64,000 nucleotides of DNA from a bacterium (GCA_021802115.1 JAKABA010000002.1:1-64000); one strand, 5' to 3'. Counted from the first letter of the stretch, positions 35,901 to 45,244 are shown. Translations and numbers: made by a program. Notes: generated by a model from the sequence alone, not told the origin.

Positions 35901-36743
35901 TCAGGGCTGGGGCGGCGGTCCCCGGCGCACCACGCGCTGCAACACGTCTGCCTTCGTAGCCCCGAGCGCGGTGCCGTGGAGCACCCAGGTCACCCCCGCC
36001 TCCTCGAACTGGGCCAGCCGTTGCCGCAAGTGTGGGGGCGACGCGGTGGCCAGGTCCCAGGTGACTATCAGGTCGAAGTCGCTGGCCGCGCCGGCGGCAG
36101 CCAGATCGGCGCGGATCATCGCCAGGGTGGCGGGATCTGGCCCTGGCCAGGGCGCGGTGGCGTTGAAGATGGGAAAGAAGCCCTGGACAGACGCCGCCCG
36201 TCGCAGTGGCCGTCGCTTTGGCCACCTCCCGCCGACCCAGATCGGCACCGGAAGCTGCAGCGGAGTGGGCCTCAGTCCCTCGGAGTCGATGCGGAAATGG
36301 GGGCCCTGATGAACCAGGGGGGCCCCGCTGAGTAGGTGCTGCAGCACTCCGAGCGCCTCGTCCAGAATCTCTCCGCGGACCACGGGGTCAGCCTCGTCCC
36401 CGAAGGTGCTGAACTCCTTCCAGCCGTCGTCCCCGAGGCCAACTCCCATCACCAAGCGCCCTCTTGAGAGGCGGTCCAGGGTAGCGATCTGGCGGGCGAG
36501 CACCCATGGCCGCCGCCGCGCCAGGGGGGTCACCATGGGGCCCAGGCGGATCCTGGTGGTCTCGCTGGCTACCGCCGCCATCGTGATCCAGGCATCCGCC
36601 ACCGGCCTGCTTCCTCCGGCCAGCATGTGGTCCCAGAGGAAGAGCCCGTCCCAGCCAGCAGCCTCAGCCGCGACTGCGACCTCGACCACCGCGTCCGCCT
36701 CTGAGAGCTCGTCGAACGGTGGCAGGAAGAGCCCGAAGTGCAT
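35901..36743 (-). CDS. LLM-class F420-dependent oxidoreductase
   Basis: 280 residues from ATG 36743 (MHFGLFLPPFDEL). Luciferase-like fold: WDGLFLWDHMLAGGSRPVAD, RIRLGPMVTPLARRRPWVLARQ, LDRLSRGRLVMGVGLGDD, and VPIWVGGRWPKRRPLRRA. It probably uses F420 or FMN; substrate unknown. A TACGAT box 9 bases upstream of ATG and no ribosome binding site suggest a leaderless transcript. It is followed by the decayed alcohol dehydrogenase. Confidence 0.85.
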   Translation of the reverse strand: MHFGLFLPPFDELSEADAVVEVAVAAEAAGWDGLFLWDHMLAGGSRPVADAWITMAAVASETTRIRLGPMVTPLARRRPWVLARQIATLDRLSRGRLVMGVGLGDDGWKEFSTFGDEADPVVRGEILDEALGVLQHLLSGAPLVHQGPHFRIDSEGLRPTPLQLPVPIWVGGRWPKRRPLRRAASVQGFFPIFNATAPWPGPDPATLAMIRADLAAAGAASDFDLIVTWDLATASPPHLRQRLAQFEEAGVTWVLHGTALGATKADVLQRVVRRGPPPQP

Positions 36744-37129
36744 GGAGGCATCATCGTACCGCCGCCGGGATGCGCCCATCACCCAAGCCGCTGGCCCCTA
36801 CCCGACCCAGCGGGCCGGACTGTTTTTGACCCAGGGGCGGGCAGCCGCGCGCCCTCGGTCACGCCGGCCAGGCGGCTTGCGGCCACGTCGGTGCCGGGGG
36901 TGGGGTCAGGAGGGGAGCGCATTCCAACCGGGCCTCTCGGACGGAGCACGACCAGTTCCTGACTCGCTGTGATCGCTGCCGGCCGGGGAACCAGCGCCGG
37001 CAGCAGGATGGCCGGGGCGGCTGGGTGCTCCCCGTGGGTTGTCGATTTGCCGTCGGGTGAGGGCGGAGGGGCTGACGAGGGCGGTCGCCTCTACTCTGCC
37101 GCTCTACCGGAGACTTTGGGCCGGGCCGC
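36744..37129. other. Intergenic gap
   Basis: Apart from the promoter of the LLM gene at its left end (TACGAT, minus strand, 36753-36758) I see no gene, repeat or RNA in this stretch. Confidence 0.35.
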
Positions 37130-38269
37130 TCACTCCAAAGTGAAGCCGGCTCGGATCTCAAAAGGATCTGGGGGAAAGCGATCTGGCCGCAGCCGCGGTG
37201 CCGTGGCCAGGCCGAGCGCCACCATTGCTGCCAGCTCGCCGATGGCGGGGCCGCGCATTACCCCGATTCCGTTGTCGCCACAGGCGACGAAGAGGCCCTC
37301 GGCCACGCGGCCAAGCAAGGGGCGGCGGTCTGGGGTCCCGCCAGCCAGACCAGCCCAGCTGGACCGCAGACCGGCCCGGTCGCCAAGACTCGAGAGCTGC
37401 AGCAGCTGGGTGGCGACGTTGACCTCGAATTCCTCGTCGCCGGTCTGCTGATAGTCGTCAGGATCAGACTCGGAGAGTCGAGTGCCGTCGCCAGCGAGCA
37501 GGCTATATTCGCCATCAGGCACCAGATAGACATCACTGGCCAGGTGCCAAACGAGCGGTAGCCGATGGGGCTCGGCCAGCTGTAGTGAGCCGAGCTGGAC
37601 CCGATACGGGAGCAAGGGGAGATCAAGGTCCGCGGTGCGGAGCAGGCGGCGTGACCAGGTGCCGGCTGTGACCAGGATCCGGCTCGCCTGGTAGGTCTCG
37701 CCCGACTCCGTTCGGACGGAGGGCTGGCCGAAGCCGATGTCGAGCCGCTCGACCCGGCAGTTGGTGCGGACCTCAAGGCCCTGGGGGCGGGCCTGGGCGA
37801 CAACCTGCTCGGCATAGGCGTTCGGATTGACGTGGCAGTCGCTGGGCGTCCAGAGGGCCATCGCGTCGTCGGCCAGCCGGTCCAGGTGCCGGTGGCGCAG
37901 CGCCACCTCTGACCTGTCCAGCAGTTCGAAGGCAACCCCGCGGTCGTTGAGGTCCTGCCTGCGCCGGATCAGGGCACTGACGGACTCGCCCTCCGCCAGC
38001 GTCAGCATGCCAAGCGGGAGCATGATCGAGGGGTCGCCGCCGGCATCCACCGCCTCCTGATACAGCGCACGGCTGCGGGTCACCAGCGCCTGATCCTCGG
38101 GGTCGGTCAGCAGGTCGGTGAGAATCCCCCCCGATTTGGCGGAACTCTCCTGGGCCAAGCCGATCCCCGCCTCCAGCAACAGCACCGATCGCATGCCAGC
38201 GGCGACGGCCGCCCGGGCGGCGGACGAGCCCCAAAGGCCACCACCCACAATGACCAGGTCGTAGCCCAA
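37130..38269 (-). CDS. FAD-dependent DAO-family oxidoreductase (glycine/sarcosine oxidase-like)
   Basis: 379 residues. The N-terminal Rossmann motif reads VIVGGGLWGSSAA; the FAD-binding middle has TAGTWSRRLL, and the C terminus carries the GVMRGPAIGELAA motif that closes over the flavin. The family oxidises amino acids or N-methyl amines to imines. The start is TTG at 38269 with AGGAGGAA about 5 bases upstream, a strong reason to accept the TTG. Flanked by large gaps, it appears monocistronic. Confidence 0.87.
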   Translation of the reverse strand: MGYDLVIVGGGLWGSSAARAAVAAGMRSVLLLEAGIGLAQESSAKSGGILTDLLTDPEDQALVTRSRALYQEAVDAGGDPSIMLPLGMLTLAEGESVSALIRRRQDLNDRGVAFELLDRSEVALRHRHLDRLADDAMALWTPSDCHVNPNAYAEQVVAQARPQGLEVRTNCRVERLDIGFGQPSVRTESGETYQASRILVTAGTWSRRLLRTADLDLPLLPYRVQLGSLQLAEPHRLPLVWHLASDVYLVPDGEYSLLAGDGTRLSESDPDDYQQTGDEEFEVNVATQLLQLSSLGDRAGLRSSWAGLAGGTPDRRPLLGRVAEGLFVACGDNGIGVMRGPAIGELAAMVALGLATAPRLRPDRFPPDPFEIRAGFTLE

Positions 38270-38843
38270 GCGAGTTCCTCCTGCCGATGGTCGAGGTCCG
38301 GCTGATTCTACCCGTCGCCGCCAGGCCGAACTCCAGGTGCGACGCCCCCAAATCGCTCGATCCGGTAGTTGCCCGGCGGGTGGCCAGGGCCAACGGTCGA
38401 CGGTTCGCGGCCAGTTGGGGGAAAGGGGGAGCGGCCGATCCCATCTGGGTGCTGTAGGGAACCTGGAAGAGGTCGGCGACTAGGACTGGCGGGGTCGGGG
38501 TGCGGCTGACTGAGTCCCAGAGCGCGGGCAGCCGACTGCCGGCGGGACATCCATGGTTGGCAAGGGGCGCCGCGCCCCCGGGAGCGGCGCTGGCCAGCCT
38601 CAGACCTGGTGCAGACGGCTCGTTCAGCCCTTGTCATGGCGGTGCGGAGCTGGCGCTGGCCGGTGCCCAATCGCACTCGGGCGGAGCCCCTCCCGCGCGA
38701 TCCGGGTCGAGGCGGATAGGGACGAGCTGCCCCCGGCACCGGCGCCCCCCGCCATCACTCTGCGCATCCACCTTGGGCTACTGGTACCGGCGGCCGATCG
38801 GGCGGTGCTGGGCGTCCTTCTCCCGGCTTCGAGGCCGCCCAGC
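38270..38843. other. Intergenic gap of 574 bases
   Basis: No convincing gene on either strand; open frames are Arg/Pro/Ala-rich with no motif. No tRNA or repeat was noticed. It separates two minus-strand genes and may be relic sequence. Confidence 0.35.
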
Positions 38844-39422
38844 TCAGCCTGCGGCCGGTCCACGGGCGCCCATGGCTTTCAGCTCATGGAGCGAGTCGCG
38901 GATGAGATGCGGCAATGATCGCTGGTTGTTCTCGGCGGCCCACCCCTCGAACGCCACCTTGAAGACTGCGATTCCCGCCTCGGCAGTCAGACTTGCGGCG
39001 GGCCCGGGGACACCACGCTGACGCAGGGCGGCGGCGAGCGCCGCCGCCAGGGATGCGAGCTTGATCAGCTCGCGCTCACGCAGGTCGGCGTTGGCAGCGA
39101 TGACCAGCTGGCGCTGCCGGGAGTATTCGCCCCGCTCTTCCAACACCGCGCCGGCGGCCTCGAGGGCGGTGGCGACCGCGTCGAGTGGAGCTGCGGAATC
39201 GGGCGCGTCGGCGACAGCGCTCACCAGCAACTCCTGCAGCGCGCTGGCGCCCCAGAAGAGCACCTCGCGCTTGTCGGCAAAGTGGCGGAAAAACGTCCGC
39301 TCCGTCAAGCCTGCGCGCGCGGCGATCTCCGCCACCGTTGTGTTCTCGAACCCTCGCTCGCTGTAGAGCGCGATGGCGGCCCCCTCAAGCCTGCCCCGGG
39401 CGTCCGGCTCCCAACGTCCCAT
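38844..39422 (-). CDS. TetR-family transcriptional repressor
   Basis: 192 residues from ATG 39422 (MGRWEPDARGRLE), the start typical of close family members, although the frame is open further upstream. The helix-turn-helix is TTVAEIAARAGLTERTFFRHFADKREVLF at about residues 27-55. The C-terminal domain is helical. Divergent from an NAD-dependent epimerase-type gene, with three TGACA repeats between them, so it probably represses that gene and itself in response to an unknown ligand. Confidence 0.88.
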   Translation of the reverse strand: MGRWEPDARGRLEGAAIALYSERGFENTTVAEIAARAGLTERTFFRHFADKREVLFWGASALQELLVSAVADAPDSAAPLDAVATALEAAGAVLEERGEYSRQRQLVIAANADLRERELIKLASLAAALAAALRQRGVPGPAASLTAEAGIAVFKVAFEGWAAENNQRSLPHLIRDSLHELKAMGARGPAAG

Positions 39423-39452
39423 GCCCTGATCGTACACGGTGATGGCAGCGGC

Positions 39453-39487
39453 TGACATCTCTGATATAGTGATGACAGTTACTGACA
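39453..39487. promoter_or_regulatory. Divergent operator/promoter with three TGACA repeats
   Basis: TGACA occurs at 39453-39457, 39473-39477 and 39483-39487, spaced 20 and 10 bases, thus on one face of the helix. They flank TATAGT (39465-39470), a good -10 box for the epimerase gene; the reverse strand reads CACTATATC. CAGT-T-ACTG at 39476-39484 is a short palindrome. A TetR-type binding site is likely. Confidence 0.5.
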
Positions 39488-39539
39488 TAAGCCTGCCCTA
39501 CAGTGCTGAGGACGGGCGACCAATGGGAGGCCTCTCCAA

Positions 39540-40475
39540 ATGCGTGTCTTTGTCACCGGCGCCTCCGGATGGATCGGCTCGGCGGTGGTTCCCGAGCTCA
39601 TCGCCTCCGGCCACCAAGTCATCGGTCTCGCCCGCTCGGATGCTGCCGCCGCCGCGCTCACCGGCGCGGGGGCAGAGGTGCGGCGTGGCACTCTCGACGA
39701 CCTCGATACCCTGCGGGACGCAGCTGTCGCTTCGGACGGCGTGATCCACCTCGCCTTCAAGCACGACCTCGCGTTCTCAGGGGGCTTCCAGGACGCCGCC
39801 GACGCGGACCGCCGCGCCATCGAGACGTTCGGCGCCGCGCTGGCAGGGTCGGAGCGCCCGCTGGTCATCGCCTCGGGGACCCTCGGGGTCGCACCCGGTC
39901 GGGTGGCGACCGAACGGGACGGTCACGTTCTCGACGCGGCGCTGGGCACTTCTAGCCGCGGCGCTCAGACTCGGATGGCCAGCGCCGAGTTGGTGCTATC
40001 CCTGGCATCGCGCGGCGTGCGGGCGTCAGTGGTGCGCCTCCCTCCGACGAACCACGGCGCCGGCGACAACGGCTTCATGGCGGCGCTGGTGGGCATGGCC
40101 CGCGACCACGGCATCGCCGCTTACATCGGCGCTGGCGCCAATCGCTGGCCTGCCGTGCACCGCCTCGATTCGGCGCATCTCTTCCGGCTGGCGCTGGAGG
40201 CGGCGCCGCCGGGATCGACGCTGCACGCGGTCGCCGACGAGGGCGTGCCGATCCGCGAGATCGCGGCAGTCATCGGACGCCATCTCGACCTGCCCGTGGT
40301 CTCCATCCCCGTCGAGGACGCTGCCGGCCACTTCGCCTGGCTGGCTGAATTCCTGGCGATCGACAGCCCGGCCTCGAGCACCCTGACCCGCGCGCGGATG
40401 GGTTGGGAGCCCACCCAGCTCCGCCTCATCGACGACCTCGACCAGGGCCACTACTTCGAGGAGCCATCCGTTTGA
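39540..40475 (+). CDS. NAD-dependent epimerase/dehydratase-family (extended SDR) protein
   Basis: 311 residues. N-terminal VTGASGWIGSAVVPEL nucleotide-binding motif, then a long Rossmann domain. It is of the atypical extended SDR type often paired with TetR regulators: the usual YxxxK is not clear, with RMASAELVLSLA at the expected place. A GGGAGG lies about 10 bases upstream of ATG 39540. It is divergent from the TetR gene and followed by a hairpin. Function unknown; NmrA-like reductase or sugar epimerase activity is possible. Confidence 0.85.
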   Translation: MRVFVTGASGWIGSAVVPELIASGHQVIGLARSDAAAAALTGAGAEVRRGTLDDLDTLRDAAVASDGVIHLAFKHDLAFSGGFQDAADADRRAIETFGAALAGSERPLVIASGTLGVAPGRVATERDGHVLDAALGTSSRGAQTRMASAELVLSLASRGVRASVVRLPPTNHGAGDNGFMAALVGMARDHGIAAYIGAGANRWPAVHRLDSAHLFRLALEAAPPGSTLHAVADEGVPIREIAAVIGRHLDLPVVSIPVEDAAGHFAWLAEFLAIDSPASSTLTRARMGWEPTQLRLIDDLDQGHYFEEPSV

Positions 40476-40522
40476 GTAACCGCACTCACTCGCCGGGGAT
40501 TTGCTGACCGACGACTTCGGGA

Positions 40523-40563
40523 CAGGGAGAGGGCGCTCTGCGTTCTCGGCGCGCCTCTCCCTG
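40523..40563 (+). terminator. Terminator-like hairpin after the epimerase gene
   Basis: CAGGGAGAGG (40523-40532) pairs with CCTCTCCCTG (40554-40563), a perfect 10-bp stem, with further GC pairing in the loop. No T-run follows, so it is not a classic intrinsic terminator. Confidence 0.45.
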
Positions 40564-40815
40564 CCCGGCTCTAGGAAAGGCGGGCACCGGGGCCAGTCCA
40601 CGCACGGGACGATCCCCGGAGCGACCGCCGCTGGCCCCATCGAGTCAGGGCGTCCATAGTCTCGGAAGGGCCATTCGCCGGGCCCGACTTGGCCCGGCAC
40701 CGTGGCCCCGAGGGAGAGCTGGCTGCCCCCGGCGTCCGGCCTCCATCGCGGACGAGGAGGTGATGGTCAGCGACCTTGGCCCCGATGAGCGCTCGGCGGC
40801 CGGGCGCCCGCCGGC

Positions 40816-40849
40816 TCGACGAGATCGCGAGCAAGGGAGATCTCGTCGA
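40816..40849. repeat. 11-bp inverted repeat
   Basis: TCGACGAGATC (40816-40826) and GATCTCGTCGA (40839-40849) are perfect inverted copies 12 bases apart inside the gene-free gap. It could be a hairpin or a binding site. Confidence 0.4.
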
Positions 40850-41263
40850 CATCCATCGCGCCTGCTGCCGGCCGTGGCCGGACCGCGATCGGGTGGGGGC
40901 ACCTTTAGCCCAACCTCGACGGCAATGAGGCCTCTCGGGACAGGGCCGCCGGTGACCACTTCACCGGGCTCGACTTCGACAGATCCACGGGCCTGCGGCC
41001 CCACGGAGGGCGCACCAGCCCGAGGCGCAGATCGTGGGGCCAGGGCTGCGCCACTTTATAGTTTCGGACATGGACCGACTGTCGCTTCAGCATGGACATT
41101 TGCCTGGTGCGCACGGGGTGACCCGACGCGCGGGACCTCCAGGACCGGCCATGAGTCGGCCATCCCGCACCAGCCGCCCCGATGTCGGATTGCCCGCCGG
41201 CGGAGGTGCCGCCGGCCCGGTCGATGTGATTCGGGATCAATGCCACATGCCAGGGGAGTCCTA

Positions 41264-42079
41264 ATGGACCAGGGTCCGCCCCCTGGTGCGATGAACCCTG
41301 GGTCTGCGGACCAGCCGCCGGTCATCCTGGCGGTCCATGGGCTGTCGGTCGCCTATGGGCCCAAGAGGGCTGTCGATGATGTGAGTCTCGATGTCGGACG
41401 GGGCGAGATCTTCGGGCTCCTCGGCCCCAACGGAGCGGGCAAGACGACCACTCTAAAGGCTATCGAGGGCCTCATCCCGCCGCTCTCGGGGACCGTCCTC
41501 TTGGCGGGCATCGACGTGCAGCGCCACCCCACAGAGGCGAAGGCTCAGATGGGCGTCCAGTTCCAGACCACCGGCTTCCAGGCGCAGCTGACGACCAAGC
41601 AAATCGTGAGGCTGTATGCCGGGCTGTACGGAATAAAGCTGTCCGACCGCCGCATCTCTGAGGAGTTGCAAGGGATTGGCATGGAGGCTGAGGCCAACAA
41701 GCGCTCCAAGGAACTCTCCGGAGGGCAGCAACAGCGCCTCGCGCTCTTCATCGCGCTCCTGCACGAGCCACCCCTGCTTCTGCTTGACGAGCCGACGGCT
41801 GGACTCGATCCTCAGTCCCGGCGCCAACTCTGGGCCCGCATCGAGCGCAGCCGAGGAACTGGCGGAAGTGTCCTCCTCACGACCCACTCGATGGAGGAAG
41901 CCCAAGCGGTGTGCGACCGGGTCGCGATCATTGACCACGGCCATCTCTTGACGACCGAGACGCCGCAAAACCTGATCGCCAAGCACAAGGCTGATCCTCG
42001 CGTCCGCCTGGCCGCCCACGGCGAAGTGACCCTCGAAGATGTCTTCATCGGCCTAACAGGAAGTGATATTCGTGAGTAA
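41264..42079 (+). CDS. ABC transporter ATP-binding protein (DrrA-like)
   Basis: 271 residues. Walker A GPNGAGKTTT, Q-loop QFQTTGFQ, signature LSGGQQQRL, Walker B LLLLDEPTAGLDP and H-loop TTHSMEEA. The sequence resembles the drug/lipid exporter ATPases of the ABC-2 class. ATG 41264 follows AGGGGAGTCCTA. It overlaps the permease start by 8 bases and so forms a two-gene exporter. Its frame extends upstream to 40760 but that part is non-coding in character. Confidence 0.92.
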   Translation: MDQGPPPGAMNPGSADQPPVILAVHGLSVAYGPKRAVDDVSLDVGRGEIFGLLGPNGAGKTTTLKAIEGLIPPLSGTVLLAGIDVQRHPTEAKAQMGVQFQTTGFQAQLTTKQIVRLYAGLYGIKLSDRRISEELQGIGMEAEANKRSKELSGGQQQRLALFIALLHEPPLLLLDEPTAGLDPQSRRQLWARIERSRGTGGSVLLTTHSMEEAQAVCDRVAIIDHGHLLTTETPQNLIAKHKADPRVRLAAHGEVTLEDVFIGLTGSDIRE

Positions 42080-42845
42080 TCAGACTCCGCTGGTTGCGAG
42101 GCCACGGCTCCAGCTGGTGCTCACGTCTCTTCTGCGGGCGGACTTCCTGGTCTTGATAAGGAATCCTCGCGGCTTAGTCCTGAGCTTCATTCTGCCCCTC
42201 TTCATCCTGCTGGTCACGGCCTCAGGCAAGGGCACTGTGAGACTGGGGGGACTGTTGATCCTAATCGGCCTCGCGATCACGCTCGGGCTCCTCAGCCTGT
42301 CGATCATTGGCTACGCGCTGAACACGGCGAGGGATCGCGAACAGGGCGTCTTCCAACGGCTACGCGTCACCCCGGCGCCCACCTGGACCATCATGGGGAG
42401 TCGCCTGGCAACGCAAATGGTGGCCAATCTGGCGATTGCACTGGTAGTCGTCATCGTGGGCAGCGTGGTCCATCACCTGGCGCTGTCGGTTGCTCAATAT
42501 GTGCTGGTGCTGCTGGTCTCCTTGCTCGGGGGAGCAGTATTCCTGAGCATCGGTCAGGCGCTAGTCGGCCTCTTGAGGTCCGCCGACACCATCAATGCGG
42601 CCGGCCGGGTCTTGCTCATCGCCCTGATGTTCCTTGGTATTTTCGCGCAGAGTGGATTGCTAGGGGCCACCTGGGAGTCGATCGCCCGTTGGACTCCCGT
42701 GGGAGCCGTGATGACCCTCTTCGCCGGAGTTCTAAACCTCAACTCCTGGACTAGTAGTGACCTCTTGTCCGTGGTGGCGTGCCTGGGCTACATCGTCGTC
42801 TGCGCCGCCATCGGCATCCGGTGGTTCCAGTGGGAGGCACGATGA
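42072..42845 (+). CDS. ABC-2 type transporter permease
   Basis: 257 residues from GTG 42072 (AGGAAG 8 bases upstream). About six membrane helices with an amphipathic N terminus (LLRADFLVLIRNPRGL), typical of the permease partner of DrrA-like ATPases. The intracellular loop RDREQGVFQRLRVTPAPTW is characteristic of ABC-2 exporters. The substrate is unknown; resistance or lipid export are usual roles. Base composition is slightly lower in GC than its neighbours, which may mean transfer. Confidence 0.88.
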   Translation: MSNQTPLVARPRLQLVLTSLLRADFLVLIRNPRGLVLSFILPLFILLVTASGKGTVRLGGLLILIGLAITLGLLSLSIIGYALNTARDREQGVFQRLRVTPAPTWTIMGSRLATQMVANLAIALVVVIVGSVVHHLALSVAQYVLVLLVSLLGGAVFLSIGQALVGLLRSADTINAAGRVLLIALMFLGIFAQSGLLGATWESIARWTPVGAVMTLFAGVLNLNSWTSSDLLSVVACLGYIVVCAAIGIRWFQWEAR

Positions 42846-42852
42846 GGTCTGG

Positions 42853-43080
42853 TCAGTGGCAGTCCCAGCCAATGGGCACGGTGGCGTCGTGCGAGAGATG
42901 GTCGGCGATGACCTGGCCCCAATCGGACAAGCCGCGGCCGGCGGTCAGGACCACCGAGCCCCAGTAGTAGCGGCGCCTGACCACATGGAAGATCCAGTTG
43001 GCCGGGCCGGGGCCAGCGGGGCGTAGCTCGGCCGGCTTGGCCGGCAAGCCACCTATGCGGATGTCGGCGTAGGCGGACGA
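42853..43080 (-). pseudogene. IS21-family IstB helper ATPase, C-terminal relic
   Basis: A short frame reads WIFHVVRRRYYWGSVVLTAGRGL then SDWGQVIADHL. This matches the conserved IstB block (LFFQLVSRRYERGSxxLTSNR, WG.VFGD). The Walker motifs and most of the protein are missing and the C-terminal end is altered. It is a relic of an IS21-type element, directly downstream of the ABC exporter. No IstA or clear terminal repeats were identified. Confidence 0.55.
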
Positions 43081-43175
43081 GTTCAGATTCGGCGGCTGAC
43101 CGCCTTGGGAGGGACATTAGAACCAGCGCGAGCGAGTTCTTGCATCATCTCGCGGCGAAGGTCTGACTCTGTGGC

Positions 43176-43574
43176 TTACCTTTTGGGGGTTGCCTTGTTC
43201 AGGGTCACGGCGGCGCGAACAAGAGCCTTCAGCGCCGCCTCGTCTATCTTCTCGCCTTCGTGGAAGTCGATGGCACGCCTGGTGTTCCCGTCAAGACTGG
43301 AGTTGAAGATGCCCGTTGGGTCCCTCAGCGCCGCGCCTTTGGCGAAGGTCATCTTGACGACGCTCTTGTAGGTCTCGCCGGTGCAGATCAATCCGTCGTG
43401 CGACCACACCGGAACCCCTCTCCACTTCCAATCCTCGACGATTTCGGGATCGGCTTGCTTGACCAAGGCGCGGATCCGGCTGAGCATCGTGCCCCGCCAG
43501 TCGTCTAGCTCCTCGATTCTGGAGTCGATGAGCTGGGAAGGAGACTTGCCTTCTGGCGATCCGCCCTTGTTCAT
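43176..43574 (-). CDS. DUF1801-domain protein
   Basis: 132 residues: SQLIDSRIEELDDWRGTMLSRIRALVKQADPEIVEDWKW, then VPVWSHDGLICTGETYKSVVKMTFAKGAAL. These are hallmarks of the YdhG/DUF1801 fold, a small frataxin-like family sometimes annotated as an iron chaperone. The biochemical role is uncertain. AGGGGC precedes the ATG. Codon use includes more T/A-ending codons than the GC-extreme neighbours, possibly a transferred gene. Confidence 0.82.
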   Translation of the reverse strand: MNKGGSPEGKSPSQLIDSRIEELDDWRGTMLSRIRALVKQADPEIVEDWKWRGVPVWSHDGLICTGETYKSVVKMTFAKGAALRDPTGIFNSSLDGNTRRAIDFHEGEKIDEAALKALVRAAVTLNKATPKR

Positions 43575-44310
43575 GCCCCTATCCGTTCCAGAGCCCTGAT
43601 GACTTGATCCCTGAGGGTCCTCCCCACCGCGCCGATTCTACCTCGAGCGTCGGCTAGCCGGCCCGTCGGGAAGTGGGTCCATAAGCGGTACCCTCTGTGT
43701 CAACGTGGGGTGAGACGGGTATAGAGCCTGAATGATTAACCGCGAGAGGGCGGCGGGGGGGGCGAGACCCGTTCGCCAAGCTTGAGACGCGGTTATCTTG
43801 CCTCCTCGTGCGTTCCATCGAGCCGCGGAGATGCCCGTCCTCCCATCGGCGGACGCCCCGAGGCCAACGCCCCAGCCGTCCGCCGGTTCGCTCCGGGTAG
43901 GGGCGTGGGTTGGGGAGGCGGCGTGAGTCCGGCCGTCGAACAGGGCTTGGTCTGGCGGTCTGGAGATAAGATTGGCGGTGCCGAGGCGCGGGATCGAGCC
44001 AGCGACGCCGGTTTTTCAGTCCCCGCGGGCTGTGTCCAGCACCGTCTGCCAGCGTCCGGTTTGGTCGCATCAAGGGAGCCGCCGCGTGGGGTCCGGTTGT
44101 GCTCGTGCGCCCGCACCGGTTGTTGTCGCTGGCGTTGTCAGCCATCCGGCCCCGCGGTGTCTTGCTGGACGGCTATGCGGCTCACTGGCTGGTTGGTGGT
44201 TGCCCTCGTGTGGGACTGGGGAAGGGCGGACTCATCGCTGACTTCAGCTCGACGGCGTGGTCTCCGTGGAGGCTCTCGGTCACCTTTGGATCGGCGAGCC
44301 GCTCAGGTGA
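43575..44310. other. Gap of 736 bases holding a tRNA relic
   Basis: No protein gene recognised. It contains a degenerate copy of the 3' half of tRNA-Phe (43976-44029) and an inverted pair TAACCGCG (about 43737) / CGCGGTTA (about 43788). The lower GC and scattered repeats fit an old integration region. Confidence 0.4.
43976..44029 (-). pseudogene. Degenerate 3' half of tRNA-Phe (possible att site)
   Basis: From the discriminator/CCA end, 38 of 44 aligned bases match the intact tRNA-Phe at 45245-45320, including the T-arm and the TTTTTCAG anticodon-loop segment, with one gap. Similarity stops in the anticodon stem; D-arm and 5' acceptor strand are absent. This is the pattern left when an element integrates at a tRNA 3' end. 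Confidence 0.6.
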
Positions 44311-45090
44311 TCAGCCGAGGTACGGCCAGCTCAGTCGGAGTACGTCTGCCAGAGCGGTACGCAGGCCGACGCCATGACGGACGGCGACGATCGGTCCGCC
44401 TGCCTTCGTGTCCGGCAGACGCACGCCCCGGTCAGCCATGACATAGAGCATTCGTAGGGTACGCGTCGTGTTGGACGCCCACGCCGGGACTGGCCCTTCC
44501 CCGCTGGCGGCAAACCGCTCGCTGATACCCTCCAGCCATCCCGTGATCTGATGAGCCTCGAGCTCCTGTCGGGTCAGTACCAAGGCGATGGCGTAGGCAA
44601 GCCGGTCGTCCTCTTGGTTGGCAAACACAACGTCCGTGGCCGTGAGCAGCCGATCTCGGCCCAGGGCGAGCAGACCGGTCAAGTCGTCGGGGCCGAGGCG
44701 GGGAGAGCGCCCCAGGGCTCCGAGGGCGTCCGCTCCATGGGCGATGGCGTGGAGCCATCCGAGTCGGTCGTCCCAGCCTCGCAAGTCCTCCTCTGATCGG
44801 TACCAGGCAGCGAAGGCGTCCCGCCACCTCGTCACGGAGGATTGGCCGGCCATGTTCGTGACCCGGTCACGGTCAACTACCCCGGCGAGAATCAGCGCGG
44901 CGAAGGTACGCGCCTGGATCTCCGGGTCGGAGAACCTGGCTGCCATCAGATCGCCGATCCGCCCCAGGGCGTGGTCCTCGTCCCCGTCCGCAATCCTACG
45001 TGCCAGTTCGGTGTAGGCGACTTCGTCTCGTTCGTGGGGATCGGGGGAGCCCAGGAGCGCCACCAGGCGCGGGGTGGGGAGATTGCTCAT
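44311..45090 (-). CDS. DUF2785-domain protein
   Basis: 259 residues, largely helical. The block GWLHAIAHGADALGALGRSPRLG and a downstream EDDRLAYAIALVLTR match the DUF2785 family of unknown function. TAGACT lies 7 bases before ATG 45090 and no ribosome binding site is seen, so it is probably leaderless. It is the only intact gene between tRNA-Phe and the tRNA-3' repeat and may be cargo of a decayed element. Confidence 0.75.
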   Translation of the reverse strand: MSNLPTPRLVALLGSPDPHERDEVAYTELARRIADGDEDHALGRIGDLMAARFSDPEIQARTFAALILAGVVDRDRVTNMAGQSSVTRWRDAFAAWYRSEEDLRGWDDRLGWLHAIAHGADALGALGRSPRLGPDDLTGLLALGRDRLLTATDVVFANQEDDRLAYAIALVLTRQELEAHQITGWLEGISERFAASGEGPVPAWASNTTRTLRMLYVMADRGVRLPDTKAGGPIVAVRHGVGLRTALADVLRLSWPYLG

Positions 45091-45097
45091 TGGGGGA

Positions 45098-45103
45098 AGT
45101 CTA
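45098..45103 (-). promoter_or_regulatory. -10 box of the DUF2785 gene
   Basis: Minus-strand TAGACT, 7 bases upstream of ATG 45090, no ribosome binding site. Confidence 0.45.
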
Positions 45104-45244
45104 GGAGCGATGGACGGCGCGATTTTTCCGGACAGGACTACCGCGCGACCGACCGGTGCAGGCCCCGAGGCTGTCGGTTGTTGTGAAGGTCATTGTCGGG
45201 GCGCGGCTAAGTGGATGCTCATCCTGGTTCTTGAGATAAGAACC

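Larger units (their letters stand above)
40476..41263. other. Intergenic gap of 788 bases
   Basis: No gene recognised. It holds a terminator-like hairpin near its left end and an 11-bp inverted repeat at 40816-40849. Translated fragments are not similar to anything I know. The ABC exporter ribosome binding site (AGGGGAG) is at the right end. Confidence 0.35.

Noticed and set aside
43690..43740. TGTCAACGTGGGG stretch as an IS21 terminal repeat
   Set aside because: Its orientation would place the element to the right, not around the IstB relic, and no matching inverted copy was found.
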